Below, in pieces: positions 1-9,142 of a stretch of 64,000 nt of DNA. The position numbers and the translations under genes were made by a program. Positions within the stretch are counted from its first letter, which is position 1. The number at the start of each line of letters is the position of its first letter. Source of the DNA: Methanoregula sp. (GTDB taxonomy: Archaea > Halobacteriota > Methanomicrobia > Methanomicrobiales > Methanospirillaceae); assembly GCF_023227875.1 (NCBI RefSeq), contig NZ_JALOCH010000009.1, forward strand, positions 62,001-126,000. The letters are read 5' to 3'. The notes under the pieces were generated by a model that was given only the letters and a program-made list of their open reading frames with translations, ran no database searches and was not told the origin of the DNA.

Positions 1-271
1 GCAGCGTTTGGCGGGCGTTTATTTTGCCCCCTCGCCCTTCAGTCCAACAGGTCCCGGAAAATGGAAAATCAACCCATATCCTCAAAACGCTGAAATGTGC
101 TCCGATTGATATTTCGGACACTATCCGCGCTCCGATTAAATCCGGGCGTTTTGCTGCGTTTTCTAAAAATGGCGCTTTTGGCAAACCGGGCATTTTGCGG
201 GCATATTGGGGATGTAGGTAAGGTACTGGCATGAGTGAGGGGGGTTGACTGGAGTGTCTTTTCTCACTTTA
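1..271. other. Non-coding stretch, no supported gene
   Basis: I see no convincing coding region. A 65-codon open frame at 24-221 has no recognisable protein character and no good ribosome binding site. Short phrases such as ccgggcatttt and ctccgattga recur near 25.09 kb, so this may be decayed repeat material. Confidence 0.5.
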
Positions 272-412
272 TGGGATGCCTTACGCGCAAAAGGTCTGCC
301 GACTTTTGCGCTAGCAACGTACTGTACGAGAATATTTGATCAAGTAACGTGCCCAGGCGCGACCCGACGAGGCGTCGCGCCGACTCCCTGCATCAGCAGG
401 GAGGGGGTGACA
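272..412 (+). repeat. Dispersed non-coding repeat R2, copy a (short form)
   Basis: It shares the block ACGCGCAAAAGGTCT and the hairpin-forming block GCGACCCGACGAGGCGTCGC with copies at 25551-25738 and 58241-58440. This copy lacks the middle part of the other two, which carries a GAAGAA...TTCTTC hairpin and the phrase CGACATTTGGCTACGCA. It lies upstream of the polyphosphate operon. I see no coding potential. Confidence 0.6.
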
Positions 413-572
413 TCATTTTTGTAGTAGAGATTTTTTATCGATCCGCGTCCGGAAAAATTTTACAAAATAATCCGGGAAGTTGTTTTAAAAATTTTTCAAA
501 AAATCCCACCACCCCTTTCACCCCCCCCACAATTTCCCCAGCCCCCACCAAACCCCCCCACTTCACGCAGCC

Positions 573-580
573 TTTATAGT
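573..580 (+). promoter_or_regulatory. TATA box of the polyphosphate operon
   Basis: TTTATAGT lies about 26 bases before a transcription start expected near 600-605. That makes the GTG at 586 and the ATG at 592 unlikely starts for ppk1 and favours the ATG at 655 (or 628). The preceding 60 bases are C-rich with poly-pyrimidine runs. Confidence 0.5.
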
Positions 581-654
581 ATCCCGTGGTAATGAGTAAT
601 ACTGGAACCCGCAGGGTATACCCTCGCATGTTTTCAATAATCCCGGGTGCACTC

Positions 655-2757
655 ATGGAAACGCCGCAACTTCTGGCCGATAACCCTTCGCTTTACATCA
701 ACCGCGAACTGAGCTGGATCCGGTTCAACCGGCACGTACTCGATGAAGCCCTTGACGAGCGTCACCCCCTGCTCGAGCGCGTAAAGTTCCTCTCCATCTT
801 TGCCAACAATCTCGACGAATTTTTCATGATCCGTGTCGCCGGCCTCCAGCGCCAGCTCAGGAAAGGGGTGCTCAAGGCGCCACCGGACGGCATGACCCCT
901 GCCCAGCAGCTCGATGCGATCCGCCAGCAGCTCCTCCCGGAACTGCAGGCCAAGGACGACTGCTGGCACAAAGAACTCTTGCCAAGGCTCGCCGCTGCCG
1001 GCGTTGTCCTCCACACGTACCGCGACATGAGCAACCCGCAGAAAGAGGCAATGCACCGGTTCTTCCGGACCGAGGTCTTCCCGGTCCTCACCCCGCTTGC
1101 CTTCGACAGCTCCCACCCGTTCCCCTTCATCTCCAACCTCTCCTTGAGCCTCGCGATCATCGTGCGGGACCATAATGGAAAAGAATTTTTTGCCCGCGTC
1201 AAGGTCCCGACCAACCTCTTCCCGCGACTTATCCGGGTCCCGGAGCCGGACGGCAGCACACGCAGCGACGACCGTGTCGTCCACCTCGTCTATCTTGAGG
1301 AGATCATCGCCGCCCACCTCGACATGCTCTTTCCCGGCCTCGAAACCGTTGACTCGTTCCCCTTCCGGGTCACGCGGGACGCAGACCTCGAGATCGAAGT
1401 CGATGAAGCCTCGGACCTCCTCACCACGGTCGAAGAGATCGTGGAGCAGCGGGCCCGGGGAAAGACCGTGCGCATTGAAATCGAATGTTCGATGCACGAG
1501 AGGACCTGCCACATGATCGAGTCCAAGATGGGCGTCCTTGACTCGATGGTGTACCGCGTCGGCCACCCGGTGGGCATGGCCGACCTCATGCAGCTGATGT
1601 CCCTTGACCGGCCGGACCTCAAAGACATCCCATTCCCCCCTGCGATCCCCGCGGAACTTGCCGAAGACCGGAATATCTTCGACGCGATCCGGCACCACGA
1701 CATCCTGCTCTACCAGCCCTACGACAGCTTCTCGCCCGTGGTAAATTTCATCCGGCAGGCAGCCAATGACCCGGACGTGCTTGCGATCAAGATCACCCTG
1801 TACCGCGTAGGTTCAAACTCCCCGATCGTCAACGCCCTCTTAGAAGCCCGCGAGAACGGGAAGACCGTCGCGGCCTTAATCGAGCTCAAGGCCCGCTTTG
1901 ACGAGGAGAATAATATCGGGTGGGCCCGGGCGCTCGAACGGGCAGGGGCGCATGTCGTGTACGGGGTCGTGGGCCTCAAGGTGCACGCGAAACTCTGCAT
2001 GGTCGTGCGGCGCGAGAAAGGTGGTATCCGAAGGTACATGCACCTCGGCACCGGCAACTACAACGCAACCACGAGCCGCATCTACACGGACTTCGGCTTC
2101 CTCACCTGCGACCGGGAGATCGGCGAGGACATTGCCAACCTCTTCAATTTCCTGACCGGGTACGCCCGGATCGACCGGTACAACAAGCTGCTCGTTGCAC
2201 CCGTCACCCTCCGTACCGGCATACTGGAGAGGATCGACCGGGAGATCTCCCGCCACCGGCAGCACGGTGACGGGCACCTCATCTTTAAGATGAACGCACT
2301 GGTCGATCCTGCCTGCATCGCAGCGCTCTACGCCGCCTCGCAGGCCGGCGTGAAGGTCGAGCTGCAGGTCCGCGGCATCTGCTGTCTCCGCCCCGGTATC
2401 CCGGGCATCAGCGAGAACATCCGGGTCACGGCCATCGTTGGCCGGTTCCTCGAACATGCACGGATCTATTACTTCAGGAACGGCGGGGACGAAGAGGTCT
2501 GGCTCGGGAGCGCCGACCTCATGCCCCGGAACCTCGACCGCCGGGTCGAGATCATCTTCCCCATACAGGACCCGTTACTGAAGACAGCGATAACGGGTAC
2601 AATCCTTCCGGTCCAGCTCGGGGACAACACGAAGTCCCGGGTTATGCAGCCCGATGGCACGTACGCACGTCTCGCACCTGCTCACGGGGAAGAGGCGCGG
2701 AATGCGCAGGCATGGCTCGTGGAACACCGGGGTACCTGGCATGGCAGGAATTCCTGA
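655..2757 (+). CDS. ppk1: Polyphosphate kinase 1
   Basis: Reversible synthesis of inorganic polyphosphate from ATP. From the start chosen here the protein has 700 residues, normal for Ppk1. The N-terminal NRELSWIRFNRHVLDEA block, the autophosphorylated histidine in KVHAKLCMVV (His444), the HLGTGNYN block and the second catalytic histidine in FLEHARIYYF (His601) are all present, followed by GSADLMPRNLDRR. The frame is open from GTG 586, but the TATA box at 573-580 puts transcription start near 600, and family similarity begins just after Met655. First gene of a three-gene operon with a CHAD-HD gene (17-base overlap) and ppx, so synthesis and breakdown of polyphosphate are encoded together. Confidence 0.96.
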   Translation: METPQLLADNPSLYINRELSWIRFNRHVLDEALDERHPLLERVKFLSIFANNLDEFFMIRVAGLQRQLRKGVLKAPPDGMTPAQQLDAIRQQLLPELQAKDDCWHKELLPRLAAAGVVLHTYRDMSNPQKEAMHRFFRTEVFPVLTPLAFDSSHPFPFISNLSLSLAIIVRDHNGKEFFARVKVPTNLFPRLIRVPEPDGSTRSDDRVVHLVYLEEIIAAHLDMLFPGLETVDSFPFRVTRDADLEIEVDEASDLLTTVEEIVEQRARGKTVRIEIECSMHERTCHMIESKMGVLDSMVYRVGHPVGMADLMQLMSLDRPDLKDIPFPPAIPAELAEDRNIFDAIRHHDILLYQPYDSFSPVVNFIRQAANDPDVLAIKITLYRVGSNSPIVNALLEARENGKTVAALIELKARFDEENNIGWARALERAGAHVVYGVVGLKVHAKLCMVVRREKGGIRRYMHLGTGNYNATTSRIYTDFGFLTCDREIGEDIANLFNFLTGYARIDRYNKLLVAPVTLRTGILERIDREISRHRQHGDGHLIFKMNALVDPACIAALYAASQAGVKVELQVRGICCLRPGIPGISENIRVTAIVGRFLEHARIYYFRNGGDEEVWLGSADLMPRNLDRRVEIIFPIQDPLLKTAITGTILPVQLGDNTKSRVMQPDGTYARLAPAHGEEARNAQAWLVEHRGTWHGRNS

Positions 2758-4351
2758 AGCCTCGTCCACGGACACCGGGCTCTGCCGGTTCGGGATGCAG
2801 CGGCTGCCCCCGCTCCTTGAGGCATTCGAAAAGGAGATCGATGGCGTCAGGGCTGCCGGGGACATCGAGTACATCCACCGCATGCGGGTCGCGTCCCGCC
2901 GGCTGCGGGCAGCCCTCCCCCTCTTTAAACCCTGCTTCCCGCAGAAACAGTACGCCCGCTGGATGAAGGAGATAACAAGCATCACCCGGGCGCTTGGCGA
3001 AGCCCGCGATGCGGATGTGCAGATCGCGTTCCTGGTCAGGTCCTGTAAGAAGAGTAATGCTGCCTGGAAGGCACGCCCCGGGGCCGCGGGCACCAACCCG
3101 GTGGAACCGGCGGTCGCATTTCTCGGAAAGGATCTCCAGAAGAAGCGGCGGCAGCTCCAGGTCCATGTCCTCTCTGCTCTTGCGGCACTCGAAAAAAGCG
3201 GGATTGTCAGCGATATGCGCACAACGTTTGCCTCACGGCTTGCAGACGGCAGGCGGATACCGGTACAGGCAATGGCCTTTGGGGTACCGACCGTTGCAGC
3301 ACTCCGGATCGAGTCCCGCCTTGAAGACATGCGGGCCTTTGAGCCATGGGTAGAGCATGCCGATGCAGTGGCGGAGCACCACGCGATGCGGATCGCGGCA
3401 AAAAAACTCCGGTACACGATGGAAGTGTACGCGCCGGTCTACCGGCTTGGCCTGCAAAAACCGATCAGCCGCGTGAAAAAGGTGCAGGAGATCCTCGGCG
3501 ACATCCATGACTGCGATGTCTGGATCGATACAGTAACAAGGCTCCTGCTCAGGGAACGGGGCCGGTTCAGGTCGCAGGACGCAAAGACGCAGCCGGACAC
3601 GGCAACGCTCGCCAGCCTCCGGCTCTTCCTGCAGGAACGCGAGCGCGAACGCGTCCAGCTGCACCGCCGGTTCATGCGGTACTGGGAGTCCCTCACCCGC
3701 GCCGGGACCTGGGACGGACTCCGGCAGACGTTTGTCAGCGGACGGATGACGCGTTACATCCCGGTAAAGAAATACCGCGATGATGAACTCCGGTTGGCAT
3801 GCGAGGCACGGGCGGCGATATACCCGGCAGGCCTTGCCCACCACCGCACGGTCACCCGCCTCGCGCTTATGATCTTCGATGGTCTCCAGCCCCTGCACCG
3901 GATGTCCCCGCACGACCGGGTCCTGCTCGGATGTGCGGGCATGCTCCATGATATCGGGTGGCTCCACGGCGCACAACGGCACAATGCCCGGTCGGCCCGC
4001 ATGATCTTCGCGGACGAATCGCTGCCGCTTGACTTCGCCGACCGCATCACTACCGGCCTTGTCGCCCTCGCCCACCGCGGGCGGGTGCGGATCGAGTCCC
4101 ATCCCCTCTTCACGCTCCTCCCTTCAGGAGCACAGGTAACCATCCTCCAGCTCGCCGCGATCCTCCGCATCGCTGACGGGCTGGACCTTATCCATGCGGG
4201 GTCCGTGGAGGAGGTCCGCTGCACTATCGGCGACCGGCAGGTCACCTGCGAAGTCATATCCCAAACCGATGTTACCCAGGAGAGGGAGCGGGCGCAGTCC
4301 CGGTCCGATCTCTTCGTCCGGGTCTATGGACGGGAGGTCGTGATCACGTGA
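2741..4351 (+). CDS. CHAD domain - HD domain fusion protein of the polyphosphate operon
   Basis: The N-terminal ~330 residues form a CHAD domain: the basic helix YIHRMRVASRRLRAALPLF, a second basic helix HHAMRIAAKKLRYTMEVY and LGDIHDCDVW. CHAD domains bind polyphosphate through such conserved histidines, lysines and arginines. The C-terminal ~190 residues form an HD-type domain (HHRTVTRLALMI, then MLHDIGW) resembling the C-terminal part of Ppx/GppA proteins. The frame is open from 2654, but ATG 2741 gives a normal 17-base overlap with ppk1. It overlaps ppx by 4 bases (GTGA). The likely role is to bind or localise polyphosphate and perhaps act on a nucleotide or phosphate ester; the HD substrate is unknown. 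Confidence 0.88.
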   Translation: MAGIPEASSTDTGLCRFGMQRLPPLLEAFEKEIDGVRAAGDIEYIHRMRVASRRLRAALPLFKPCFPQKQYARWMKEITSITRALGEARDADVQIAFLVRSCKKSNAAWKARPGAAGTNPVEPAVAFLGKDLQKKRRQLQVHVLSALAALEKSGIVSDMRTTFASRLADGRRIPVQAMAFGVPTVAALRIESRLEDMRAFEPWVEHADAVAEHHAMRIAAKKLRYTMEVYAPVYRLGLQKPISRVKKVQEILGDIHDCDVWIDTVTRLLLRERGRFRSQDAKTQPDTATLASLRLFLQERERERVQLHRRFMRYWESLTRAGTWDGLRQTFVSGRMTRYIPVKKYRDDELRLACEARAAIYPAGLAHHRTVTRLALMIFDGLQPLHRMSPHDRVLLGCAGMLHDIGWLHGAQRHNARSARMIFADESLPLDFADRITTGLVALAHRGRVRIESHPLFTLLPSGAQVTILQLAAILRIADGLDLIHAGSVEEVRCTIGDRQVTCEVISQTDVTQERERAQSRSDLFVRVYGREVVIT

Positions 4352-5943
4352 AGGACGCAGGCATCGGGCCGGAAGGCCGGGTAGTCACGTTCATCGACAT
4401 GGGGACCAACTCGATCCGGGTGCTGGTCGTCCGTCTCAACCCGAACCATTCCTACACGATCCTGACACGGCAGAAACAGCAGGTCCGGCTGGGCGAGGGG
4501 GAATTCGAGGACGACGACGTCACCCCGCAGGCCATGGACCGTGCGGTCATGGTGGCAAAAAAGTTCGCGGAACTGGCACGGACTTTCAATTCCGAGGAGT
4601 TCGTTGCGGTCGCCACCTCCGCAACCCGCGAGGCCGCAAACCAGGACGAACTCCTGCGCCGGATCCGCGAGGAGGCGCAGCTGGACATCCGTGTCATCTC
4701 CGGCCGCGAGGAGGCCCGCCTCACCTATCTCGGGGTTGCGAGCGGCATCCACATCGGCGACAGGAGGATCTTCTGCATCGATATCGGCGGGGGCAGCACC
4801 GAGATCGCGGTCGGCGACGCCCGGGACTGCCACCACCTTGACAGTTTCCCGCTCGGCGCCATCCGGCTCACCACCATCTATTGCAGTCCCGATGAGAAGG
4901 GGCCCATCGCGCCGGAACAGTACAGGAAGATCCAGCAGCATGTTAAAAACGCCATCATCCATGCCACGGGAACGATCCGGAAATTTAAACCGGACTGTGC
5001 CATCGGAAGTTCCGGCACGATCATCAACCTGGCCGAGATTGCCGAGCGGGCGCTCCACCCGGCCAACGGTTCTCCGGGCAATCGTGCTGGCCAGACCCTC
5101 ACCTATAAGGACTTAAAAAAAGTGGTCGAGATGCTCTGCCAGCTCCCGCTGGAACAGCGGCGGAAGGTGCCGGGCATGAACCCCGAGCGTGCCGACATCA
5201 TCGTTGCCGGTGCCGCGGTCCTCGACGTGTTCATGAAGGAACTGGGACTTGCCGAGATCGCCATCACCGGCCGGGGGCTGCAGGACGGCCTCCTCATCGA
5301 TTACCTCTCGCGGATAGACAACTTCCCCCTCTTCGGAGAACTCTCGCCCCGCCAGCGGAGCGTGCTCCAGCTCGGCCGCTCCTGCGGGATCAACGAAGCC
5401 CATGCCCGGACGGTCATGGGTCTCGTGCTCGATATGTTCGACACCGCAAAGACGAAAAAACTGCATGACTTTTCCGAGACCGAACGCGAACTGCTTGAAT
5501 ACGCAGCGTTCCTCCACGACATCGGCTCGTTCATCTCGTACACCAACCACCACGCCCACTCGTATTATATTATCCGGAATGCCGAGCTCCTCGGGTTCGA
5601 TGAGCGGGAGGTGAGATTTATTGCAACGCTTGCACGCTTCCACCGGAAGAAGAGTCCCCGGAAGAAAGATCCTGATATCACCGATCTCGACGCACGGGAA
5701 CGAAATGCCCTCCAGCTCCTTTCGAGTTTCATCCGGCTTGGCGAGAGCCTGGACCGGAGCCATGCCGGGCTGGTCCAGCACGTCCGGTTCTCCGCTGCTG
5801 ACAAGAATACCGCCCGCCTCGAGATTGTCACCGGTGGCGACTGCCAGCTGGAGATATGGGGGATCGAGAACGAGAGGAAGGCGTTTGAAAAAGCATTCGG
5901 CAGGAAATTAATCTTTGACGTTATTGATGCGCGGAATACCTGA
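4348..5943 (+). CDS. ppx: Exopolyphosphatase (Ppx/GppA family) with C-terminal HD domain
   Basis: Predicted to release terminal phosphate from polyphosphate, or from pppGpp-like substrates. The actin-like fold motifs are present: phosphate-1 FIDMGTNSIRVLVV near the N-terminus, IDIGGGSTEIAVG near residue 145, and GSSGTIINLAE. An HD domain follows (FLHDIGSFISYTNHHAHS). At 531 residues it has the long Ppx architecture. It starts at GTG inside the CHAD gene's stop (GTGA), which indicates translational coupling and the same mRNA. Ppx and GppA activities cannot be told apart from sequence alone; the ppk1 neighbour favours Ppx. Confidence 0.93.
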   Translation: MKDAGIGPEGRVVTFIDMGTNSIRVLVVRLNPNHSYTILTRQKQQVRLGEGEFEDDDVTPQAMDRAVMVAKKFAELARTFNSEEFVAVATSATREAANQDELLRRIREEAQLDIRVISGREEARLTYLGVASGIHIGDRRIFCIDIGGGSTEIAVGDARDCHHLDSFPLGAIRLTTIYCSPDEKGPIAPEQYRKIQQHVKNAIIHATGTIRKFKPDCAIGSSGTIINLAEIAERALHPANGSPGNRAGQTLTYKDLKKVVEMLCQLPLEQRRKVPGMNPERADIIVAGAAVLDVFMKELGLAEIAITGRGLQDGLLIDYLSRIDNFPLFGELSPRQRSVLQLGRSCGINEAHARTVMGLVLDMFDTAKTKKLHDFSETERELLEYAAFLHDIGSFISYTNHHAHSYYIIRNAELLGFDEREVRFIATLARFHRKKSPRKKDPDITDLDARERNALQLLSSFIRLGESLDRSHAGLVQHVRFSAADKNTARLEIVTGGDCQLEIWGIENERKAFEKAFGRKLIFDVIDARNT

Positions 5944-5981
5944 AAGAATGCATTGCTGTACTACCGGGCGGTCGGGCACAA

Positions 5982-6854
5982 TCACGGGAATTTTCCAAGC
6001 GCCTCTTCCGCCCCGGACCGGAGCCGGGCATCGCTGCTGATTAAGAGCCTTGTCAGCGGGGTGATCGCACGGCCGTCCCCGATCTCCCCGAGCGCCCATA
6101 CGGCATAGACCGCGGGGTCGCCACCGGCATCGAGCAGGGCGACAAGAGGGTCCACGGCCCCGCGGGAACTGATCGTGGCAAGCGCGATGATTGCGGGGAT
6201 GACCACCTGGTTGTGGGGATCGCCGAGCGCTTCGACAAGGAACGGCTCTGCCGGCTCCCCCATGGCAAGCAGCGCATCGAACGCGGCTTCCCGGACTCTC
6301 CATACGGTATTCTCGAGACTGGTGATGAGGAGCCGGGTATTCTCTTTGTCACCGGATTGTGCCAGCTGCCGGACCACGCCAAGCCGCACCTCTACACTTC
6401 CGGACTCAAGGCCATTCACCCATGACGCACGCTGGTCCGTGCCGGTGCCGGAGGTGCCGGTAGACACGGGATCAGGGACACGGTTTGCAGCAGAGGGAGC
6501 CATGTCCGCAAAGGAATTCGGAGAAGATCCCGGTGCAGAAGACCCGTTGTCCAGGCCGAGCGCCCGTGCCCATGTGTCGACTGCCCACTGGGCCGCTTCA
6601 TCGGAAAACGCCAGCTCGTCCTGGAGGCGTCTGACAAGAAATCCCCGGAAGAGTGACGGGGAGAGGGAGTGACGGGGGTTGAGGAGGTCCGAGGGCACGT
6701 GCTGGCGGACAGCGTTGACGAGCACGAAGATCTCCTTGTTGCACCGCGGGCAGGTGTCCCGGAGAAGGCCTTCGCACCGCAGGGGATCGCAGGCAATGGA
6801 CGGGCCGTATCGTTCGACCATCGACTTGAGGATACGGGCGGGCTGCTCGTTCAT
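5982..6854 (-). CDS. HEAT-repeat protein of the vWA-phosphatase-kinase operon
   Basis: 290 residues. The first ~100 form a domain with a possible metal site (C22, C27, C34, C37: CDPLRCE then CPRCNKE). The rest, from about residue 150, consists of PBS-lyase/HEAT-like helical repeats (VRLGVVRQLAQSGDKENT, VREAAFDALLAMGEPA, AVYAVWALGEIGDGRA). Such repeats serve as protein-binding scaffolds. The ATG overlaps the kinase stop (ATGA), so it is the last gene of the operon, and it is probably a partner or substrate of the kinase-phosphatase pair. No catalytic motif is seen. Confidence 0.8.
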   Translation of the reverse strand: MNEQPARILKSMVERYGPSIACDPLRCEGLLRDTCPRCNKEIFVLVNAVRQHVPSDLLNPRHSLSPSLFRGFLVRRLQDELAFSDEAAQWAVDTWARALGLDNGSSAPGSSPNSFADMAPSAANRVPDPVSTGTSGTGTDQRASWVNGLESGSVEVRLGVVRQLAQSGDKENTRLLITSLENTVWRVREAAFDALLAMGEPAEPFLVEALGDPHNQVVIPAIIALATISSRGAVDPLVALLDAGGDPAVYAVWALGEIGDGRAITPLTRLLISSDARLRSGAEEALGKFP

Positions 6855-8203
6855 GAGTTCACCGGGGTCTCAGGAGCCGTGATTGTCAGCGTCACCCCGT
6901 CGATGATGAGCGTTGTCCCGGGATTCAGCGGGACCGCCCGGCCGGGAGGGACGATCGTCTTGTTCCCGTCCGGGAAGACCGCATGCCAGGGCGTTGATGA
7001 CTGGTTGCGGATCCCGAAAGCCCCGGGAATGGACGGGTGCGGGACAACGGTGCCGACAATGGATGACCCGTCATCATTGGCCGGAGAGAGCGAGATATGC
7101 CTCCGCCGGATCGTGGTCCCGGAGGAGAGAGCAAGGGTAGTATCCCCGACCGGGCGCTCGATCCGCAGCAGCGGGGGAGAGATGAGCGGTGCATGGCAAT
7201 GCCAGCAGGCCTGGGTCCGGCCATCCGTGCGGGCGAAATTTTCGGCCCGGCACTTGGGGCACCTGACAAGCCGGTCCTTGATGGATGAGAAGATGTTCTG
7301 CCACTCCCCCTCGGTCACCCGGCGGCCGGGATCCCGCAGGCCATCCGTGAACACCCGGATGAACGTGTCCCTGAGTTCCTGCGGGCAGTACTCCCAGCGT
7401 TCGCGTGCGGTTGCATAGTCCGGGTCAGGGGGGAGCCGATTTGCCGGGTTGTCCGGGTCGAAGACAAAGACCGGCGACTCGCCGTACACTTTCTTCTTTG
7501 CCGGGATGTCCCAGCAGTGGAAGCCGTACTCCATCTCCCCATGGAACGGGTGGTGCCAGACCCAGAGGTAAAAGAGGAGGACGGCAAGCGAGTGCAGGTC
7601 GGTCTGGGTCGACGGGTCGGCGCTGTCCCGGATGATCTCCGGTGCCATGTACTCCATCGTGCCCCAGACCTGGCAGCGGGACTGGCGGTTCACGCCGACA
7701 TTGTCGTTGTCACAGATCAGGATATCGCCGGTATGCGGGTCGAACATCAGGTTGCCGGCAGAGATGTCCCGGTAACAATGGCCGGAGAGGTGGAGGGCCC
7801 GGTAGCTGTTTGCGAGCTGGTAGGAGATCTCGCAGAGCGACGAGAAATTGGGCACGGGCTTGACGTGCGCCCATACCTCCCCAAGCTCGGCATAGCGCTG
7901 CGTGTCGATCCGCATCATCAGGTACCCGAATTGTTCGGAACCCTCGCGGGTCACGAGGTCGAGCGGCCAGACAAACCTCCTGCCGGCAGCGCCATAGGGT
8001 GGGCCGGTCCGGACAAGGTACAGGATGGCTGCCCGCTGTTCGGGCGTGGCCTGCTCGGCCTTGTACCACTTGACCGCCTGGTACACCTGAGGCCCTTCGA
8101 CAAGGTAGACCTCGCCCTGCGTCCCCTCGCCGAGTTTCCGGATCACGTGGTATTCCGTGCCGGTGAGTTCCGCCTTCACGCGCTCGCCAATCGCAAGGGG
8201 CAT
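6851..8203 (-). CDS. Serine/threonine protein kinase with C-terminal zinc ribbon (TerY-P triad type)
   Basis: Eukaryotic-type kinase: glycine loop LGEGTQGEVYLVEG, lysine in QAVKWYK, catalytic loop YRDISAGNLMF (catalytic Asp and Asn kept, His replaced by Tyr), metal loop CDNDNVGV in place of DFG, and APE-like YMAPEII. A zinc ribbon follows (CPKC...CWHC, around residue 330), then a ~90-residue beta-rich tail that may be FHA-like. The operon order vWA, PP2C, kinase matches the TerY-P triad described in bacteria. ATG 8203 is preferred over ATG 8209 because GGAGGG lies at proper spacing from it; it overlaps the PP2C stop as TAATG. Confidence 0.88.
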   Translation of the reverse strand: MPLAIGERVKAELTGTEYHVIRKLGEGTQGEVYLVEGPQVYQAVKWYKAEQATPEQRAAILYLVRTGPPYGAAGRRFVWPLDLVTREGSEQFGYLMMRIDTQRYAELGEVWAHVKPVPNFSSLCEISYQLANSYRALHLSGHCYRDISAGNLMFDPHTGDILICDNDNVGVNRQSRCQVWGTMEYMAPEIIRDSADPSTQTDLHSLAVLLFYLWVWHHPFHGEMEYGFHCWDIPAKKKVYGESPVFVFDPDNPANRLPPDPDYATARERWEYCPQELRDTFIRVFTDGLRDPGRRVTEGEWQNIFSSIKDRLVRCPKCRAENFARTDGRTQACWHCHAPLISPPLLRIERPVGDTTLALSSGTTIRRRHISLSPANDDGSSIVGTVVPHPSIPGAFGIRNQSSTPWHAVFPDGNKTIVPPGRAVPLNPGTTLIIDGVTLTITAPETPVNS

Positions 8204-9132
8204 TACCATCCCTCCGTTGATAACACGTCGTCCTCACCGGTTCCGTTTTGTCCCGGCTGCGGTTTATCTTCTCCCTCGACCGGGTTGATACTGACAAAGA
8301 CCAGCGTCATGTCGTCCCCGCTCGCCAGTTCCGAGTACCGGTCGAGCCAGCCCTTCATGGACCAGGCAACACTCTCGATACCGAACTCGTTCACCCGGTC
8401 CACGAGACTCTTCACAAACTTCAGGAACTCCGGGCCTTCGGAGCCGTCAAACGAGTCCGAGACACCATCGGTTGCGGCGATGAGAAAACCCCCGGCCCCG
8501 CGGTCGAGCGTGGCCGTGCGCCAGAGGAGATGGGCATCCCGGGACGAGAGCGACTGGGTCTCCATTCCCATGAGCTGGGTGTCGCAGGGGATCGGGCACT
8601 CCACCGTGCCATCGGGCCGGACAAGGACAACGTCGCCGTCCCCGATCTGCCCGATCAGGATCGTGTCGCCAACAATGAGTGCCGCGATCAGGGTGGAGCC
8701 GTACCGCGTGTAACCATTATTCCCGGCATTGCCCGCAGGGGAGAGCGTGATCTCCCGCTGCCCGACATCGACCTGCACGTAATCCCGCCAGCGGCGCGTC
8801 ACCCTGCGGGGAAAATCGGCCCTGAACTCGGACCGCAGGATATGCCGGGGGATCGTGTGCATATGCATCCGGTGAAACCCGATCAGTTCGTCCACGGCAG
8901 CCTGCACGGCGAGTGCCGAACCGGTCCGGCTCTGGTCATGGCGCGGGTCACCATGGCCGTCGGCAATGGCAATCGCAATGCAGGGAATGGCACCGGACGA
9001 CCCGCTCCAGACGGCAAACGCATCCTCGCAGGGGCGGGAGGACCGGATATGGGATGCCCCGGTCCGGCTGCAGCCAAAGGCCCAGCCAAGAGCAGGGTCG
9101 CATGCCGAGAGGAACGGGCGGGGGGGGTCCAT
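8203..9132 (-). CDS. PP2C-family protein phosphatase
   Basis: About 309 residues. Metal-binding PP2C motifs are visible in order: CEDAFAVW, IADGHGD, QIGDGDVVLV, ATDGVSDSF and SGDDMTLVFVSI. The protein has no membrane segment, so it is cytosolic. It lies between the vWA gene (10-base gap) and the kinase (overlapping stop/start). It presumably reverses phosphorylation by the neighbouring kinase on a shared target, possibly the vWA or HEAT protein. GTG 9138 is an alternative start two codons upstream. Confidence 0.92.
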   Translation of the reverse strand: MDPPRPFLSACDPALGWAFGCSRTGASHIRSSRPCEDAFAVWSGSSGAIPCIAIAIADGHGDPRHDQSRTGSALAVQAAVDELIGFHRMHMHTIPRHILRSEFRADFPRRVTRRWRDYVQVDVGQREITLSPAGNAGNNGYTRYGSTLIAALIVGDTILIGQIGDGDVVLVRPDGTVECPIPCDTQLMGMETQSLSSRDAHLLWRTATLDRGAGGFLIAATDGVSDSFDGSEGPEFLKFVKSLVDRVNEFGIESVAWSMKGWLDRYSELASGDDMTLVFVSINPVEGEDKPQPGQNGTGEDDVLSTEGW

Positions 9133-9142
9133 GTTCACTTAT

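Noticed and set aside
634..1698. 354-codon minus-strand frame inside ppk1
   Set aside because: It is a shadow of a GC-rich gene; ppk1 motifs on the plus strand are unambiguous.
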